Shown piece by piece: positions 28,678 to 37,913 of a stretch of DNA of 64,000 nt. The stretch's first letter is position 1. Each line of letters starts with the position of its first letter. The translations under genes and the position numbers were made by a program. The DNA is from Zhouia spongiae (GTDB taxonomy: Bacteria > Bacteroidota > Bacteroidia > Flavobacteriales > Flavobacteriaceae): assembly GCF_022760175.1 (NCBI RefSeq), contig NZ_CP094326.1:2902804-2966803 (forward strand), given 5' to 3'. Under the pieces are notes generated by a model. It had not been told where the DNA came from. It worked only from the letters and a program-made list of their open reading frames with translations, and ran no database searches.

Positions 28678-29370
28678 ATTACAAGCACTCCAAAGCGAAT
28701 CGTTCGGGAGAGGAGCAACAATTTCCAAGAGTTCTTTCTTTACAGGATGAATAAATGATAATTTCCTTGCATGCAAATGGATACCGGCATCTGGGTTACT
28801 TCTGTTGAAGCCATACTTTAGATCTCCTTTTATCGGGTACCCAATCGATGATAGCTGACTTCTTATTTGATGGTGTCTTCCTGTTTCAAGTTCAATTTCC
28901 AGAAGGGAGTAGTTGTTCAGTTCTTTAATAACGGTATAATGCAGAACGGCTTTTTTACTGTCCGGAACTTCATTTTTGTGGGCATATGATTTATTCTGCT
29001 TAGGGTTTCTAACCATCCAATGCACCAGCGTATCCTGTTTTTTGGAAGGATAGTCCTTTACTAAGGCCCAATATATTTTTTTTGCTTCCTTGGTAGCAAA
29101 TATCTTATTTAAACGGGGGAGTGCTTTAGACGTTTTTGCAAATAACACGATCCCTGTAGTAGGGCGGTCTAATCGATGTACCACACCTAAATAAACATTC
29201 CCGGGCTTTTTATACTTATCCTTTATATATTCTTTTACAACCTCACTCAAGGGGGTGTCGCCGGTTTTATCTCCCTGTACAATATCACCGGCCCTTTTGT
29301 TTATTACAATAAGGTGGTTGTCTTCATAGAGAACCTGAAGATTATGTTTGTTGGAAAGAACCTTGGACAT
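28672..29370 (-). CDS. RluA-family pseudouridine synthase
   Basis: Converts uridine to pseudouridine in rRNA or tRNA. The catalytic motif HRLDRPTTGIVLFAKT carries the essential Asp (about residue 67), with the upstream LEYEDNHLIVINKRAGDIVQGD-like opening (here LYEDNHLIVINKRAGDIVQ) and the downstream LLEIELETGRHHQIRSQLSS, the second family motif. No S4 domain precedes it, and 232 residues is a short RluA/TruC-like form. The exact target position is not deducible. Nine bases separate its start from the panB stop, so it probably follows panB in one transcript. Confidence 0.93.
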   Translation of the reverse strand: MSKVLSNKHNLQVLYEDNHLIVINKRAGDIVQGDKTGDTPLSEVVKEYIKDKYKKPGNVYLGVVHRLDRPTTGIVLFAKTSKALPRLNKIFATKEAKKIYWALVKDYPSKKQDTLVHWMVRNPKQNKSYAHKNEVPDSKKAVLHYTVIKELNNYSLLEIELETGRHHQIRSQLSSIGYPIKGDLKYGFNRSNPDAGIHLHARKLSFIHPVKKELLEIVAPLPNDSLWSACNS

Positions 29371-29379
29371 ACTTAAAAA

Positions 29380-30198
29380 TCAATATTGTTCATCATCGCT
29401 GGGGAAATCCGCACTTTTTACATCAGATACGTATTGAGATACTGCACCTGTTATTTCTTCGTATAAATTTAAATAACGTCTTAAGAAGCGCGGACTGAAT
29501 TCATGTGTTATCCCGAGCATGTCATGGATTACAAGAACTTGTCCGTCTACACCGTTTCCGGCTCCGATCCCAATAACAGGAATACTTATACTTTCGGCAA
29601 CTTCTTTGGCTAATTTTGCCGGTATTTTTTCTAGAACGATGGCAAAGCAACCTATTTTTTCCAGGTATTTGGCATCTTCTTTTAATTTTTCAGCTTCTTC
29701 ACCCTCTTTTGCCCTAACGGTGTATGTGCCGAATTTATAGATAGATTGAGGAGTCAGGCCTAAATGTCCCATCACCGGAATACCCGCATTGAGAATACGT
29801 TTTATGGACTCTTTTATTTCTCTTCCTCCTTCCAGTTTTACAGCATGTGCTCCACTTTCTTTCATTATTCGTATTGCTGAACGTAGCGCTTCTTTAGGAT
29901 CGCTTTGGTAGCTTCCAAAAGGGAGGTCTACGACTACAAGAGCCCTGTCTATCCCTCTGATTACAGAACTGGCATGATAGATCATCTGATCCAGCGTGAT
30001 AGGGAGCGTAGTTTCATGTCCTGCCATTACGTTACTTGCCGAATCTCCTACCAATATGACGTCAACCCCGGCAGCATCGACCATCTTGGCCATACTGTAA
30101 TCGTAGGCGGTAAGCATAGAAATTTTCTCTCCATGCTGTTTCATATCGACAAGCGACTTTACGGTAACTCTTTTGTATTCTTTTTTAGCAACAGACAT
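29380..30198 (-). CDS. panB: 3-methyl-2-oxobutanoate hydroxymethyltransferase (ketopantoate hydroxymethyltransferase)
   Basis: First step of pantothenate (coenzyme A) synthesis: transfer of a hydroxymethyl group from methylene-tetrahydrofolate to 2-oxoisovalerate. Motifs: [41 protein letters not shown] (metal-binding Asp), [30 protein letters not shown], and [24 protein letters not shown] near the C-terminus. The length of 272 is normal. It shares its substrate, 2-oxoisovalerate, with LeuA, encoded 4 kb away. The divergent gap of 105 bases to the next plus-strand gene holds its promoter. Confidence 0.97.
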   Translation of the reverse strand: MSVAKKEYKRVTVKSLVDMKQHGEKISMLTAYDYSMAKMVDAAGVDVILVGDSASNVMAGHETTLPITLDQMIYHASSVIRGIDRALVVVDLPFGSYQSDPKEALRSAIRIMKESGAHAVKLEGGREIKESIKRILNAGIPVMGHLGLTPQSIYKFGTYTVRAKEGEEAEKLKEDAKYLEKIGCFAIVLEKIPAKLAKEVAESISIPVIGIGAGNGVDGQVLVIHDMLGITHEFSPRFLRRYLNLYEEITGAVSQYVSDVKSADFPSDDEQY

Positions 30199-30303
30199 AA
30201 TTTTATTTTTTAGAGACAGTAAAAGTAATGAGTTTTGTTAAACTTTTCTTTATTGCAACCGTTAAATCCTGTATCGTGATTACCTTTAAGAAAAACAAAA
30301 CTT

Positions 30304-30759
30304 ATGTTACGCTTTATACTTTTGATATTATTGTTTTTGACCCAAATGGTTTTTGGACAACGTGCAACAGATGAAGTAGCAGTTAAAGAGACGATCGATA
30401 AATTCTTTGCCGGATTTCACCAGCAGGATTCTTTATTGATAAAGGAAACGGTATATACTCCTGTTATGCAAACCATTGGTAGTGATAAGGAAGGAAATAC
30501 AGTGGTAAAAACCGGGACTTTTTCTGATTTTTTAAAATCTGTAGTGTCTATTCCCGGCAATAAAGAGTTTAAAGAAGAATTATTGGGCTATGATATTAAA
30601 ATCGATGGAGACATGGCCCATGCATGGACACCGTACGAATTTTGGTTCAATAAAAAATTCAGTCATTGCGGGGTAAATTCATTTCAGCTTGTCAAACAAA
30701 ATGATACCTGGAAAATAATTTATATCGTTGATACCAGGAGGAGGGTAGGATGTAAATAA
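30304..30759 (+). CDS. Exported NTF2-like (SnoaL/DUF4440-type) protein
   Basis: Small secreted or periplasmic protein of 151 residues. Signal peptide 1-19 (MLRFILLILLFLTQMVFGQ) and a single NTF2-like domain: helical opening EVAVKETIDKFFAGFHQQDSLLIKETV, middle strands and the closing CGVNSFQLVKQNDTWKIIYIVDTRR. This closing motif is typical of DUF4440/SnoaL-like proteins in Bacteroidota. No catalytic residues can be assigned and the role is unknown. It ends ten bases from the convergent sdaA stop without a visible terminator. Confidence 0.85.
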   Translation: MLRFILLILLFLTQMVFGQRATDEVAVKETIDKFFAGFHQQDSLLIKETVYTPVMQTIGSDKEGNTVVKTGTFSDFLKSVVSIPGNKEFKEELLGYDIKIDGDMAHAWTPYEFWFNKKFSHCGVNSFQLVKQNDTWKIIYIVDTRRRVGCK

Positions 30760-30769
30760 GGGGAAATGA

Positions 30770-32194
30770 CTAACAATCACTTAGGTTTACGCCCACAGCA
30801 AGTCCGCCTTCGGATGTTTCCTTGTATTTTGAGTTCATGTCTTTGGCAGTTTCCCACATGGTATTCACCACTTTGTCTAATGGGACCTTTACGTTTTTAG
30901 GGTCTGTATCCATAGCCAGTTCGGCAGCATTAATGGCTTTAATAGCTCCCATGGCATTTCTTTCTATACAAGGTACCTGAACCAGGCCTCCGATGGGATC
31001 ACAGGTAAGTCCCAAATGATGCTCCATAGCAATTTCGGCGGCAATCAGTACCTGTTCCGGGGTTCCGCCCATAAGTTCTGTCAATCCTGCTGCGGCCATG
31101 GCAGAGGACACTCCGATTTCAGCCTGGCAGCCTCCCATTGCAGCAGAGATGGTAGCGCCTTTTTTGAAAATGCTGCCGACCTCTCCGGCCACGAGTAAGA
31201 ATTGTTTTATATCGTCAAAATTGGCATCGTGATTTTCGATAACCATATAGTACATAAGTACAGCAGGAATTACTCCGGCACTTCCGTTGGTCGGAGCGGT
31301 AACTACACGCCCTAATGAGGCATTTACCTCATTAACAGCAAGGGCAAAACAACTTACCCATTTGATAATTTGACGAAATTTGACTTCTGTATCCCTTATG
31401 GCGTAGATCCATTCAATAGGATTATTATATTCAGTTTGTCCTTTCAGTTTTTGGTGCATGTCATAAGCTCTTCTTCTGACATTCAGGCCTCCGGGCAAAA
31501 CACCTTCGGTATGACAACCGATATATATACATTCGAGCATGGTGTTCCATACTCTGTGTAATTCTTTATCGATTTCCTCATCCGACCGCAACGATTTCTC
31601 GTTTTTAAGAACGATTTCAGAAATTCTTTTATTTTCCTGCCGGCAATAAGCTAAAAGTTCCTCTCCTTTCTGTATCGGGAAAGGGAATGTTTTAAAAGTT
31701 TCTTTATTCTCTTTGGCATGTGTGCGTTCTTCCTTTACCACAAAACCACCCCCGATAGAGTAGAAGGTTTCAGTGCTGGTAGAGCCATCTTCCAAACGGG
31801 CTTCAAAAGTAAGTCCGTTAGCATGAAACGGTAGAAAATTCCTGTGAAAGACTATATCGGTTTGCGGATCGAACGAGATATTGATCTCCCCTCCAAAACT
31901 AATATTCTGAGTGTCTTTTATGCTCTTAATGATAGTGCCGATATTTTCAACCGGAACATATTCGGGATCTGCACCCGAAAGCCCGAGCATAATGGCAAGA
32001 TCGGTGGCGTGCCCTTTGCCTGTTAGGGATAATGAGCCATACACATGAGCTTTAATGGAAACTACTTTGTTAAAAGTGTTTTCGTCTTTAAGTTCATCAA
32101 TCCATCGTTCGGCGGCCCTCCACGGACCTAAGGTGTGTGAACTGGAAGGACCGACACCTATTTTAAGCATATCGAAAACACTAATACACTCCAT
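30770..32194 (-). CDS. sdaA: L-serine ammonia-lyase (single-chain, iron-sulphur type)
   Basis: Deaminates L-serine to pyruvate and ammonia. The beta domain is N-terminal ([24 protein letters not shown]) and the alpha domain C-terminal ([40 protein letters not shown], with the cluster-binding cysteines), fused in one chain as in E. coli SdaA. I chose the ATG at 32194 (MECISVFDM) over a TTG at 32221 because the family N-terminus begins there; this gives 474 residues. It diverges from dnaK, so the intervening 218 bases contain two promoters. Confidence 0.95.
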   Translation of the reverse strand: MECISVFDMLKIGVGPSSSHTLGPWRAAERWIDELKDENTFNKVVSIKAHVYGSLSLTGKGHATDLAIMLGLSGADPEYVPVENIGTIIKSIKDTQNISFGGEINISFDPQTDIVFHRNFLPFHANGLTFEARLEDGSTSTETFYSIGGGFVVKEERTHAKENKETFKTFPFPIQKGEELLAYCRQENKRISEIVLKNEKSLRSDEEIDKELHRVWNTMLECIYIGCHTEGVLPGGLNVRRRAYDMHQKLKGQTEYNNPIEWIYAIRDTEVKFRQIIKWVSCFALAVNEVNASLGRVVTAPTNGSAGVIPAVLMYYMVIENHDANFDDIKQFLLVAGEVGSIFKKGATISAAMGGCQAEIGVSSAMAAAGLTELMGGTPEQVLIAAEIAMEHHLGLTCDPIGGLVQVPCIERNAMGAIKAINAAELAMDTDPKNVKVPLDKVVNTMWETAKDMNSKYKETSEGGLAVGVNLSDC

Positions 32195-32314
32195 GTACGA
32201 AATCGTTTTAGAATTTGGCAAATATACATTTTGTTACACAAGTTTCGATAAGCCTGCCGAATACTTTATGATCAATTTTTTCAATGAATAAATTTCAGGC
32301 ACAAAAAAACGTTT

Positions 32315-32329
32315 ATGACAGCTTGTCAT
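32315..32329. promoter_or_regulatory. Inverted repeat ATGACA-N3-TGTCAT upstream of dnaK
   Basis: Perfect 6-bp arms around GCT, centred about 91 bases before the dnaK ATG and 128 before the sdaA ATG. A further TGACAT half-site follows near 32353. It is a plausible heat-shock or stress-regulator operator. It is not CIRCE, which has TTAGCACTC arms. Confidence 0.45.
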
Positions 32330-32412
32330 ATTTTGTTTAATGGCATAGTCATTGACATATTCAGACCGAAAGATTAAACGAATTTTCAACACAATTTAGA
32401 AAATATAAAAAC

Positions 32413-34323
32413 ATGAGTAAAATTATTGGAATTGACTTAGGAACAACCAACTCTTGTGTTTCGGTGATGGAAGGTAATGAACCTGTAGTTATACCAAACG
32501 CAGAAGGGAAGAGAACAACACCATCTGTGATTGCTTTTGTAGAAGGAGGCGAAATAAAGGTTGGTGATCCTGCAAAACGTCAGGCAGTAACAAACCCGCA
32601 TAAAACCATTTATTCGATTAAGCGTTTTATGGGGAATAAATTTGATGAATGTAAAAAAGAAGTTGAGCGGGTACCTTACAAGGTCGTTAATGGCGATAAT
32701 ACGCCAAGAGTAGATATTGACGGCCGTTTATATACACCTCAGGAACTTTCTGCAATGATCCTTCAGAAAATGAAGAAAACGGCAGAGGATTATCTGGGGC
32801 AGGACGTAAGCGAAGCTGTGATTACAGTTCCGGCTTATTTTAACGATTCACAGCGTCAGGCTACGAAAGAGGCCGGGGAGATTGCAGGTTTAAAGGTTCG
32901 TCGTATTATCAATGAGCCTACAGCTGCAGCATTGGCTTATGGTCTTGATAAGAAAATGACAGATCAAAAAATCGTAGTGTTTGACTTTGGAGGTGGTACA
33001 CACGATGTATCGATTCTTGAGTTGGGAGACGGAGTATTTGAAGTATTGTCTACAGATGGTGATACCCACTTAGGAGGTGATGATGTTGATGAAAAGATCA
33101 TTAACTGGTTAGCAGAAGAGTTTAAAGCGGAAGAAAACATGGATCTCCGTCAGGATCCTATGGCATTACAGCGTTTAAAAGAAGCAGCGGAAAAAGCCAA
33201 GATAGAGTTATCCTCTTCTTCTCAAACAGAGATCAATTTGCCTTATATTACAGCAACTGCAACAGGGCCTAAACACCTGGTTAAGACTTTAACAAGAGCT
33301 AAGTTCGAGCAATTAATAGACGATATTGTTAAAAGAACGATCAAACCGTGTGAGTCTGCTCTTAAAAATGCAGGGCTTTCGAAAAACGATATTGATGAAG
33401 TAATATTAGTAGGTGGTTCTACACGGATACCAGCCGTACAAAAAGCTGTTGAAGATTTCTTTGGTAAGAAGCCTTCTAAAGGAGTTAATCCGGATGAAGT
33501 AGTTGCTGTTGGAGCTGCTATTCAGGGAGGTGTATTGACAGGAGATGTAAAAGATGTATTGTTGTTAGATGTTACTCCTCTTTCTTTAGGGATTGAAACT
33601 ATGGGGGGAGTATTGACGAAACTGATCGATGCCAATACCACAATCCCTACTAAAAAATCTCAGGTGTTTTCAACGGCGGCAGATAACCAGCCATCAGTAG
33701 AAATTCACGTGTTGCAGGGAGAACGCCCGATGGCAACGGATAATAAAACAATCGGTCGTTTCCATTTAGATGGTATTCCGCCGGCACCAAGAGGGGTTCC
33801 TCAGATTGAAGTAACATTTGATATTGATGCAAACGGAATCATTCATGTAACAGCTCAGGATAAAGCCACAGGGAAAACTCAAGATATCAGAATCGAGGCT
33901 TCGTCCGGACTAACAGAAGAAGAGATCGAGAAAATGAAGCGTGAGGCAGAAGCAAATGCTGAAGCAGATAAAGAGGCTAAGGAAAAGGTAGATAAGCTAA
34001 ACGAAGCAGATGCTATGATCTTTCAGACTGACAAGCAATTAAAAGAGTTTGGAGATAAGCTTTCTGACGATAAGAAAAAACCTATTGAAGATGCTTTGGA
34101 AGAATTGAAAAAAGCTTATGAGACTAAAGATATAGCGACTATCCAGCCTGCTTTAGATAAAATCAATGAAGCCTGGAAAAATGCATCAGAAGAACTGTAC
34201 AAGGCTCAGGCTGAGGCACAACAAACCGACGGAAGTGCTCAACAGAATGCTTCTGGCGAAGCTGAATCAGGTTCGAAAGAATCGGATGATGTTCAGGATG
34301 TAGATTTTGAAGAAGTTAAATAA
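32413..34323 (+). CDS. dnaK: Hsp70 chaperone DnaK
   Basis: ATP-driven protein-folding chaperone that works with J proteins such as the CbpA encoded at 8.7 kb. The nucleotide-binding domain shows [17 protein letters not shown] (residues 4-20), [32 protein letters not shown] and [16 protein letters not shown]. The substrate-binding domain starts after the linker [16 protein letters not shown]. The lid and acidic tail end in [12 protein letters not shown]. The 636 residues match bacterial DnaK. GrpE and DnaJ genes are not adjacent. A strong terminator follows. Confidence 0.99.
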   Translation: MSKIIGIDLGTTNSCVSVMEGNEPVVIPNAEGKRTTPSVIAFVEGGEIKVGDPAKRQAVTNPHKTIYSIKRFMGNKFDECKKEVERVPYKVVNGDNTPRVDIDGRLYTPQELSAMILQKMKKTAEDYLGQDVSEAVITVPAYFNDSQRQATKEAGEIAGLKVRRIINEPTAAALAYGLDKKMTDQKIVVFDFGGGTHDVSILELGDGVFEVLSTDGDTHLGGDDVDEKIINWLAEEFKAEENMDLRQDPMALQRLKEAAEKAKIELSSSSQTEINLPYITATATGPKHLVKTLTRAKFEQLIDDIVKRTIKPCESALKNAGLSKNDIDEVILVGGSTRIPAVQKAVEDFFGKKPSKGVNPDEVVAVGAAIQGGVLTGDVKDVLLLDVTPLSLGIETMGGVLTKLIDANTTIPTKKSQVFSTAADNQPSVEIHVLQGERPMATDNKTIGRFHLDGIPPAPRGVPQIEVTFDIDANGIIHVTAQDKATGKTQDIRIEASSGLTEEEIEKMKREAEANAEADKEAKEKVDKLNEADAMIFQTDKQLKEFGDKLSDDKKKPIEDALEELKKAYETKDIATIQPALDKINEAWKNASEELYKAQAEAQQTDGSAQQNASGEAESGSKESDDVQDVDFEEVK

Positions 34324-34343
34324 TATATACAGAAGTATATTGC

Positions 34344-34377
34344 AAAAAGGTCGCTTTTAACAGAGCGACCTTTTTTT
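34344..34377. terminator. Bidirectional intrinsic terminator between dnaK and the PepSY-like gene
   Basis: AAAAAGGTCGCT (34344-34355) pairs perfectly with AGCGACCTTTTT around an eight-base loop, then more T. The A-run on the other side lets it serve the convergent minus-strand gene too. Confidence 0.93.
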
Positions 34378-34391
34378 GTTCTTTTGATTGA

Positions 34392-34901
34392 TTAAATAAT
34401 ATTTCCGAAGGTGTCTACTTTTAAGTTTTTCTTCTCGTCGTTTTTGCGGATTTGAATCCGGTATTTCTTTTTCGTATCCTTATCAGCATAGTAAGAAACA
34501 AGATATATGTCTTTGTGCAGTGTCCATCCGGGATATTTTTTATATACTGCATTTCTTATGGCAGGAGGGAGTAGTACGTCTTTAAACTTTTCATAAGAAC
34601 GCAAAATCTTTCCTTCATTATTAAAAGTTGCAACAATCCAGCTGTTTGTATATTCAAAGAAAACTTTATACATATCAGAATCTTCACTAAACAGATCGGA
34701 CTCGGTGATATCATAACTGGCAACACGGTGTTGCATGTCTTTTACAATTTCCGGAGCATTATTGTCTAAAACATCTTTTAAGTAAGTAGTGTTTATAGGT
34801 GTTGCCGATACGGTAACACTTTCCAGTTCAACTTCCTCTACCTGAGAGTACCCAACGTTTATAACGGCCATAGCAAATACAGCCACCAACATCCTTTTCA
34901 T
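34392..34901 (-). CDS. Exported PepSY-like (DUF2874-type) protein
   Basis: 169 residues with a signal peptide (MKRMLVAVFAMAVINVGYSQ). The mature part carries a PepSY-like fold visible in SWIVATFNNEGKILRSYEKF and LPPAIRNAVYKKYPGWTLHKDIYLVSYYAD, the pattern of the periplasmic beta-lactamase-inhibitor-like PepSY family that is abundant in Bacteroidota. Function unknown; such proteins often accompany sensory systems, but none is adjacent. A 20-bp perfect palindrome lies about 126-145 bases upstream of its start and may control it. Confidence 0.8.
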   Translation of the reverse strand: MKRMLVAVFAMAVINVGYSQVEEVELESVTVSATPINTTYLKDVLDNNAPEIVKDMQHRVASYDITESDLFSEDSDMYKVFFEYTNSWIVATFNNEGKILRSYEKFKDVLLPPAIRNAVYKKYPGWTLHKDIYLVSYYADKDTKKKYRIQIRKNDEKKNLKVDTFGNII

Positions 34902-35026
34902 ATTAGTAATGTTTTAATGGTTAAACAAATAATGTTAAGCTAGAGGAGGGAATAGCAATTTTAAATACTGATGATCATTAGTACAATGCTTATATATTTT
35001 AAAGTTACAAAGATGCCGGCTGATTT

Positions 35027-35046
35027 TATGCTACCTAGGTAGCATA
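35027..35046. promoter_or_regulatory. Perfect 20-bp palindrome TATGCTACCTAGGTAGCATA
   Basis: Every base pairs with its partner. It lies in the 207-bp gap between the Crp/Fnr gene stop and the downstream PepSY-like gene, both on the minus strand. There is no T-run, so an operator for a dimeric regulator, perhaps the adjacent Crp/Fnr protein, fits better than a terminator. Confidence 0.7.
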
Positions 35047-35108
35047 GTCATTTATTTTATGAAAAGTTTTAGATATGGATCCGATATTCATAATAAAACC
35101 TAAAAAAA

Positions 35109-35813
35109 CTAAGTGTGATTTTGAGCAATCCCGATGAGGGCATCTATATTGTTTATGGTAATATGTTTACGGTTTATTTTAATAATACCTTCTTCTTTAA
35201 GTCGTTGCAGGTGTCGATTTATGACGGCTCTTGTAGTACCGATCATTGCCGCCAGCTCATTATGCGACAGGTCATTGATTTCCTCGATCAACTGCGATTT
35301 TCTGTTAGAATGTCTTAATAGTAATTTGGCTAAACGGGTAAAAGTGCTTTCCAGGTTGACAGCCAGTAAGTAGTTTTCAAGATTTTTAACCTGTTTGGTA
35401 AGGTGTTTTATTAATTTGTCATGCAATGAGGGATTGTTGCCAAGCCATGCTTTCATTCTTGCAACAGGAATACACAAAACTTCCAGATCGTCCAAAGTTT
35501 CATAATAAATATCGTGTTTTCCGCTGTCATAAAGAGAAAGAATATCAAACATGGCTCCGGGGAATAATAAAAACAATGTAATATGCCTGCTGTTGATACT
35601 GTTGGTTTTGTAAGTTTTAAGCCTTCCGGAAATTATAATATGAAATTTATAAAGTGTTCTTTCCGGGTCTAAAATACATGTTTTCTTCGGCCACTTTTCG
35701 ATTGCCCCCAGATGCAGTAATTTATTAAGTTCGTTATCGTCAACAGTATGGAGTAGCGGGTTCTCCCGTAGCGAATTAAAGTATTTGTAATATGCTTCAA
35801 AATCATTTTCCAT
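35109..35813 (-). CDS. Crp/Fnr-family transcriptional regulator
   Basis: Cytoplasmic DNA-binding protein of 234 residues. Cyclic-nucleotide-binding-like beta-barrel about residues 25-125 (KFHIIISGRLKTYKTNSINSR, LFLLFPGAMFDILSLYDSGKHDIYYETLDD), dimer helix about 130-160, and winged helix-turn-helix about 165-225 (DLSHNELAAMIGTTRAVINRHLQRLKEEGII). The FNR iron-sulphur cysteines are absent, and I do not see the classical cAMP-binding RxS motif, so the effector is unknown. It is divergent from the menaquinone cluster (400-bp gap), which makes regulation by redox or respiration state an attractive guess only. Confidence 0.92.
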   Translation of the reverse strand: MENDFEAYYKYFNSLRENPLLHTVDDNELNKLLHLGAIEKWPKKTCILDPERTLYKFHIIISGRLKTYKTNSINSRHITLFLLFPGAMFDILSLYDSGKHDIYYETLDDLEVLCIPVARMKAWLGNNPSLHDKLIKHLTKQVKNLENYLLAVNLESTFTRLAKLLLRHSNRKSQLIEEINDLSHNELAAMIGTTRAVINRHLQRLKEEGIIKINRKHITINNIDALIGIAQNHT

Positions 35814-36213
35814 AAAGTCTATTCTACTGTTTTTAGATACGCAAACAGATGCAATATATAGACGGGGCTCGTCTGTAGGGAAGTAAACCAGCTCGGAGCA
35901 AGCTCACGAAACATTAAAAGGAAAACCTAAAACATTTCGATGCAAGTCCCGTGAAATTCTTTCAGAAACATTTCACAGGGATAAGCGCCGGAGTCCCCGA
36001 TAGCTCTATACGGGATAAATCTCGATAATCGAGTAAATACTCCTGTATTCAGACTAATAATCATTTGGAAAGTGAAAGCTAAAGATACAAAAAATAGAAA
36101 TGCTATTGGCTTTTGGAGCCAAGAATCATCTTGCAGGAGAAATAATCTGATAAAACAGATGAAAATTTAATGATGATGCAGATATTTGTAGTAACAAAGA
36201 AATATGCCGGTAA
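35814..36213. other. 400-bp gap between the Crp/Fnr gene and the menaquinone cluster
   Basis: Divergent promoter region without a gene. About 156 bases of it (35884-36039) are copy 1 of the structured intergenic repeat. The remaining 170 bases up to 36213 are AT-rich and should contain the promoter of the menaquinone cluster. Confidence 0.6.
35884..36039 (+). repeat. Structured intergenic repeat, copy 1
   Basis: Starts TAAACCAGCTCGGAGCAAGC and ends CTCGATAATCGAGTAAATA. Internal hairpins: GTGAAA/TTTCAC enclosing TTCT/AGAA, CCCGATA paired with TATACGGG, and the terminal palindrome CTCGATAATCGAG. It aligns along nearly its whole length with copy 2 at 36634-36786. Confidence 0.9.
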
Positions 36214-36636
36214 ATGAATTTGAATAAAGAAGAAATACTTGTAAGATGTAATGCCATTTGTGCCAATACATTGATGGAAACTTTAGAAATCGAATATACA
36301 GATGTAGGCGATGATTTTTTGGTAGCGAGGATGCCTGTAAATTCACGGGTACACCAACCGGATGGTGTTTTACATGGCGGGGCTATGGTAGCTTTGGCCG
36401 AAAGTGTAGGAAGTGCCGCTTCAATGGTGTTTTTAAACTCAAAGGATTTTTATATCAGGGGAATCGAAATCTCAGCGAACCATGTTAAGAGCGTTAAAGA
36501 AGGATATGTATATGCCAGAGCTTCTGTATTGCATCGGGGAAGGACAACTCAACTATGGAATATTCATTTAAGAGATGAAAAAGAAAATTTAATTTCAGTA
36601 GTTAAGCTTACAACGATAGCTCTACCCAAAAAATAA
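36214..36636 (+). CDS. PaaI-type hotdog thioesterase, candidate DHNA-CoA thioesterase
   Basis: Hotdog-fold acyl-CoA thioesterase of 140 residues. The active-site helix is seen in RVHQPDGVLHGGAMVALAESVGSAAS (HGG motif and catalytic Glu/Asp, about residues 45-70), followed by GIEISANHVKSVKEGYVYARA and a basic C-terminus. It is the first gene of the menaquinone cluster. In other bacteria a hotdog enzyme (MenI/DHNA-CoA thioesterase) releases 1,4-dihydroxy-2-naphthoate after MenB, and this context makes that role likely here. Its TAA stop is formed by the first three bases of repeat copy 2. Confidence 0.88.
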   Translation: MNLNKEEILVRCNAICANTLMETLEIEYTDVGDDFLVARMPVNSRVHQPDGVLHGGAMVALAESVGSAASMVFLNSKDFYIRGIEISANHVKSVKEGYVYARASVLHRGRTTQLWNIHLRDEKENLISVVKLTTIALPKK

Positions 36637-36786
36637 ATCAGCTCGGAGCAAGCACACAAAACATTAAAAGAAAAACCTAAAAAACATTTCGACGCTAGTC
36701 CTATGAAATTCTTTCAGACATTTCACTGGAGCAAGTGTCGGAGCTCCCGATAGTTATCGGGATAAATCTCGGTTATCGGGTAAATA
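36634..36786 (+). repeat. Structured intergenic repeat, copy 2
   Basis: Begins with the thioesterase stop codon (TAA at 36634-36636) and ends at the A of the menF ATG. Contains CCCGATAGTTATCGGG and ATGAAATTCTTTCAGACATTTCAC. Strongly similar to copy 1, with several paired changes. Confidence 0.9.
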
Positions 36787-37844
36787 TGGTCAGTAATCAG
36801 GAAATTTTTGATGAAATATTCATTCGGCAAAAAAAGCAACTCCCTTTTGTTGTATTTCGGAAACCGCACGGGGAAACATTACATTTTATCGGGCAATCGG
36901 ATAACAAGTTGAACTATACTTCGTCGTTTGAGGAAGAGGGATTTGTTTTTGCTCCTTTTAATGATCTGAGTAAAACAGTTATTTTGAAGCCGGAAACGTA
37001 TCTGAGGTCGGATTATGTGAATACCTGTGAAAAAGAGCATGACCTCCATCCCGAAAGCGATATGGATATTCCGGGAAAAGAAGATCATGTAAAACTGGTT
37101 ACTGAAGGGATTACGGCTATTCATAAAGGGAAGCTGAACAAAGTCGTGTTGTCGAGGTCTCAAGGGGTAATGATAGACCATTCTTCGTATTTATCGATAT
37201 ATAAGACACTCTTAAATACCTACAAGAATGCATTTGCCTATTGGTGGTACCATCCGCAAGTCGGAATGTGGATGGGAGCAAGTCCTGAAACCCTGGTATT
37301 GGTCCATAACTCACATTTTCAGACAATGTCTCTGGCGGGAACACAAAGGTTTAAGGGTACTTTAGACGTTTCATGGGGAGAAAAAGAAGCGACAGAGCAA
37401 CAAATTGTTACAGACTATATAGCCGAAAACCTTTCTTTTATTTGTGCTACTTTAAATGTGTCGGAGGTGGAAACCGTCAGAGCCGGAAATTTACTGCATT
37501 TAAAAACAGAGATTTCAGGTGTGTTTAAAAAAGGTTGTACATTAAGAAACCTGATAGAAGCTTTACATCCTACACCCGCAGTTTGCGGATATCCGAAGGT
37601 GTTGGCAAAAGAGTTTATTGTTAAACACGAACAATACGAAAGAACATATTACACAGGGTTTCTAGGTTACATTAACGACAAGAAAGAAGGAACATCACTA
37701 TATGTAAACCTGCGTTGTATGGAGCTAAACGGAAATAAAGCAATCGTTTATGTAGGAGGGGGCGTAACAAAAGATTCTGATCCGGAAGCGGAATGGGAAG
37801 AGACATTGAATAAAAGTCTAACGATGATGAGATTGCTTAAATAA
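36786..37844 (+). CDS. menF: Isochorismate synthase
   Basis: Chorismate-utilising enzyme that makes isochorismate, the entry to menaquinone synthesis. Family motifs: KGKLNKVVLSRSQGV, WWYHPQVGMWMGASPETLVLVH, FQTMSLAGTQRF, then VTDYIAENLSF, LHPTPAVCGYPKVLAKEFI and HEQYERTYYTGFLGYI near the C-terminus. I placed the start at the ATG at 36786 (MVSNQEIFDE). A GTG at 36735 would add 17 residues, but these would be translated from repeat copy 2. This gives 352 residues, normal for this short flavobacterial form. Confidence 0.93.
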   Translation: MVSNQEIFDEIFIRQKKQLPFVVFRKPHGETLHFIGQSDNKLNYTSSFEEEGFVFAPFNDLSKTVILKPETYLRSDYVNTCEKEHDLHPESDMDIPGKEDHVKLVTEGITAIHKGKLNKVVLSRSQGVMIDHSSYLSIYKTLLNTYKNAFAYWWYHPQVGMWMGASPETLVLVHNSHFQTMSLAGTQRFKGTLDVSWGEKEATEQQIVTDYIAENLSFICATLNVSEVETVRAGNLLHLKTEISGVFKKGCTLRNLIEALHPTPAVCGYPKVLAKEFIVKHEQYERTYYTGFLGYINDKKEGTSLYVNLRCMELNGNKAIVYVGGGVTKDSDPEAEWEETLNKSLTMMRLLK

Positions 37845-37913
37845 GTATAAAATCCTTCGTTTATCCTGTCTATATTGAGTATTTTTACGCGGTAAAAGTG
37901 ACTTCATAATTAA

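Noticed and set aside
32195-32221. TTG-started extension of the serine deaminase
   Set aside because: The family N-terminus ([13 protein letters not shown]) starts at the ATG at 32194.
36735-36785. GTG-started N-terminal extension of MenF
   Set aside because: The 17 extra residues are translated from intergenic repeat copy 2, whose equivalent in copies 1 and 3 is not coding. The ATG at 36786 is the better start.
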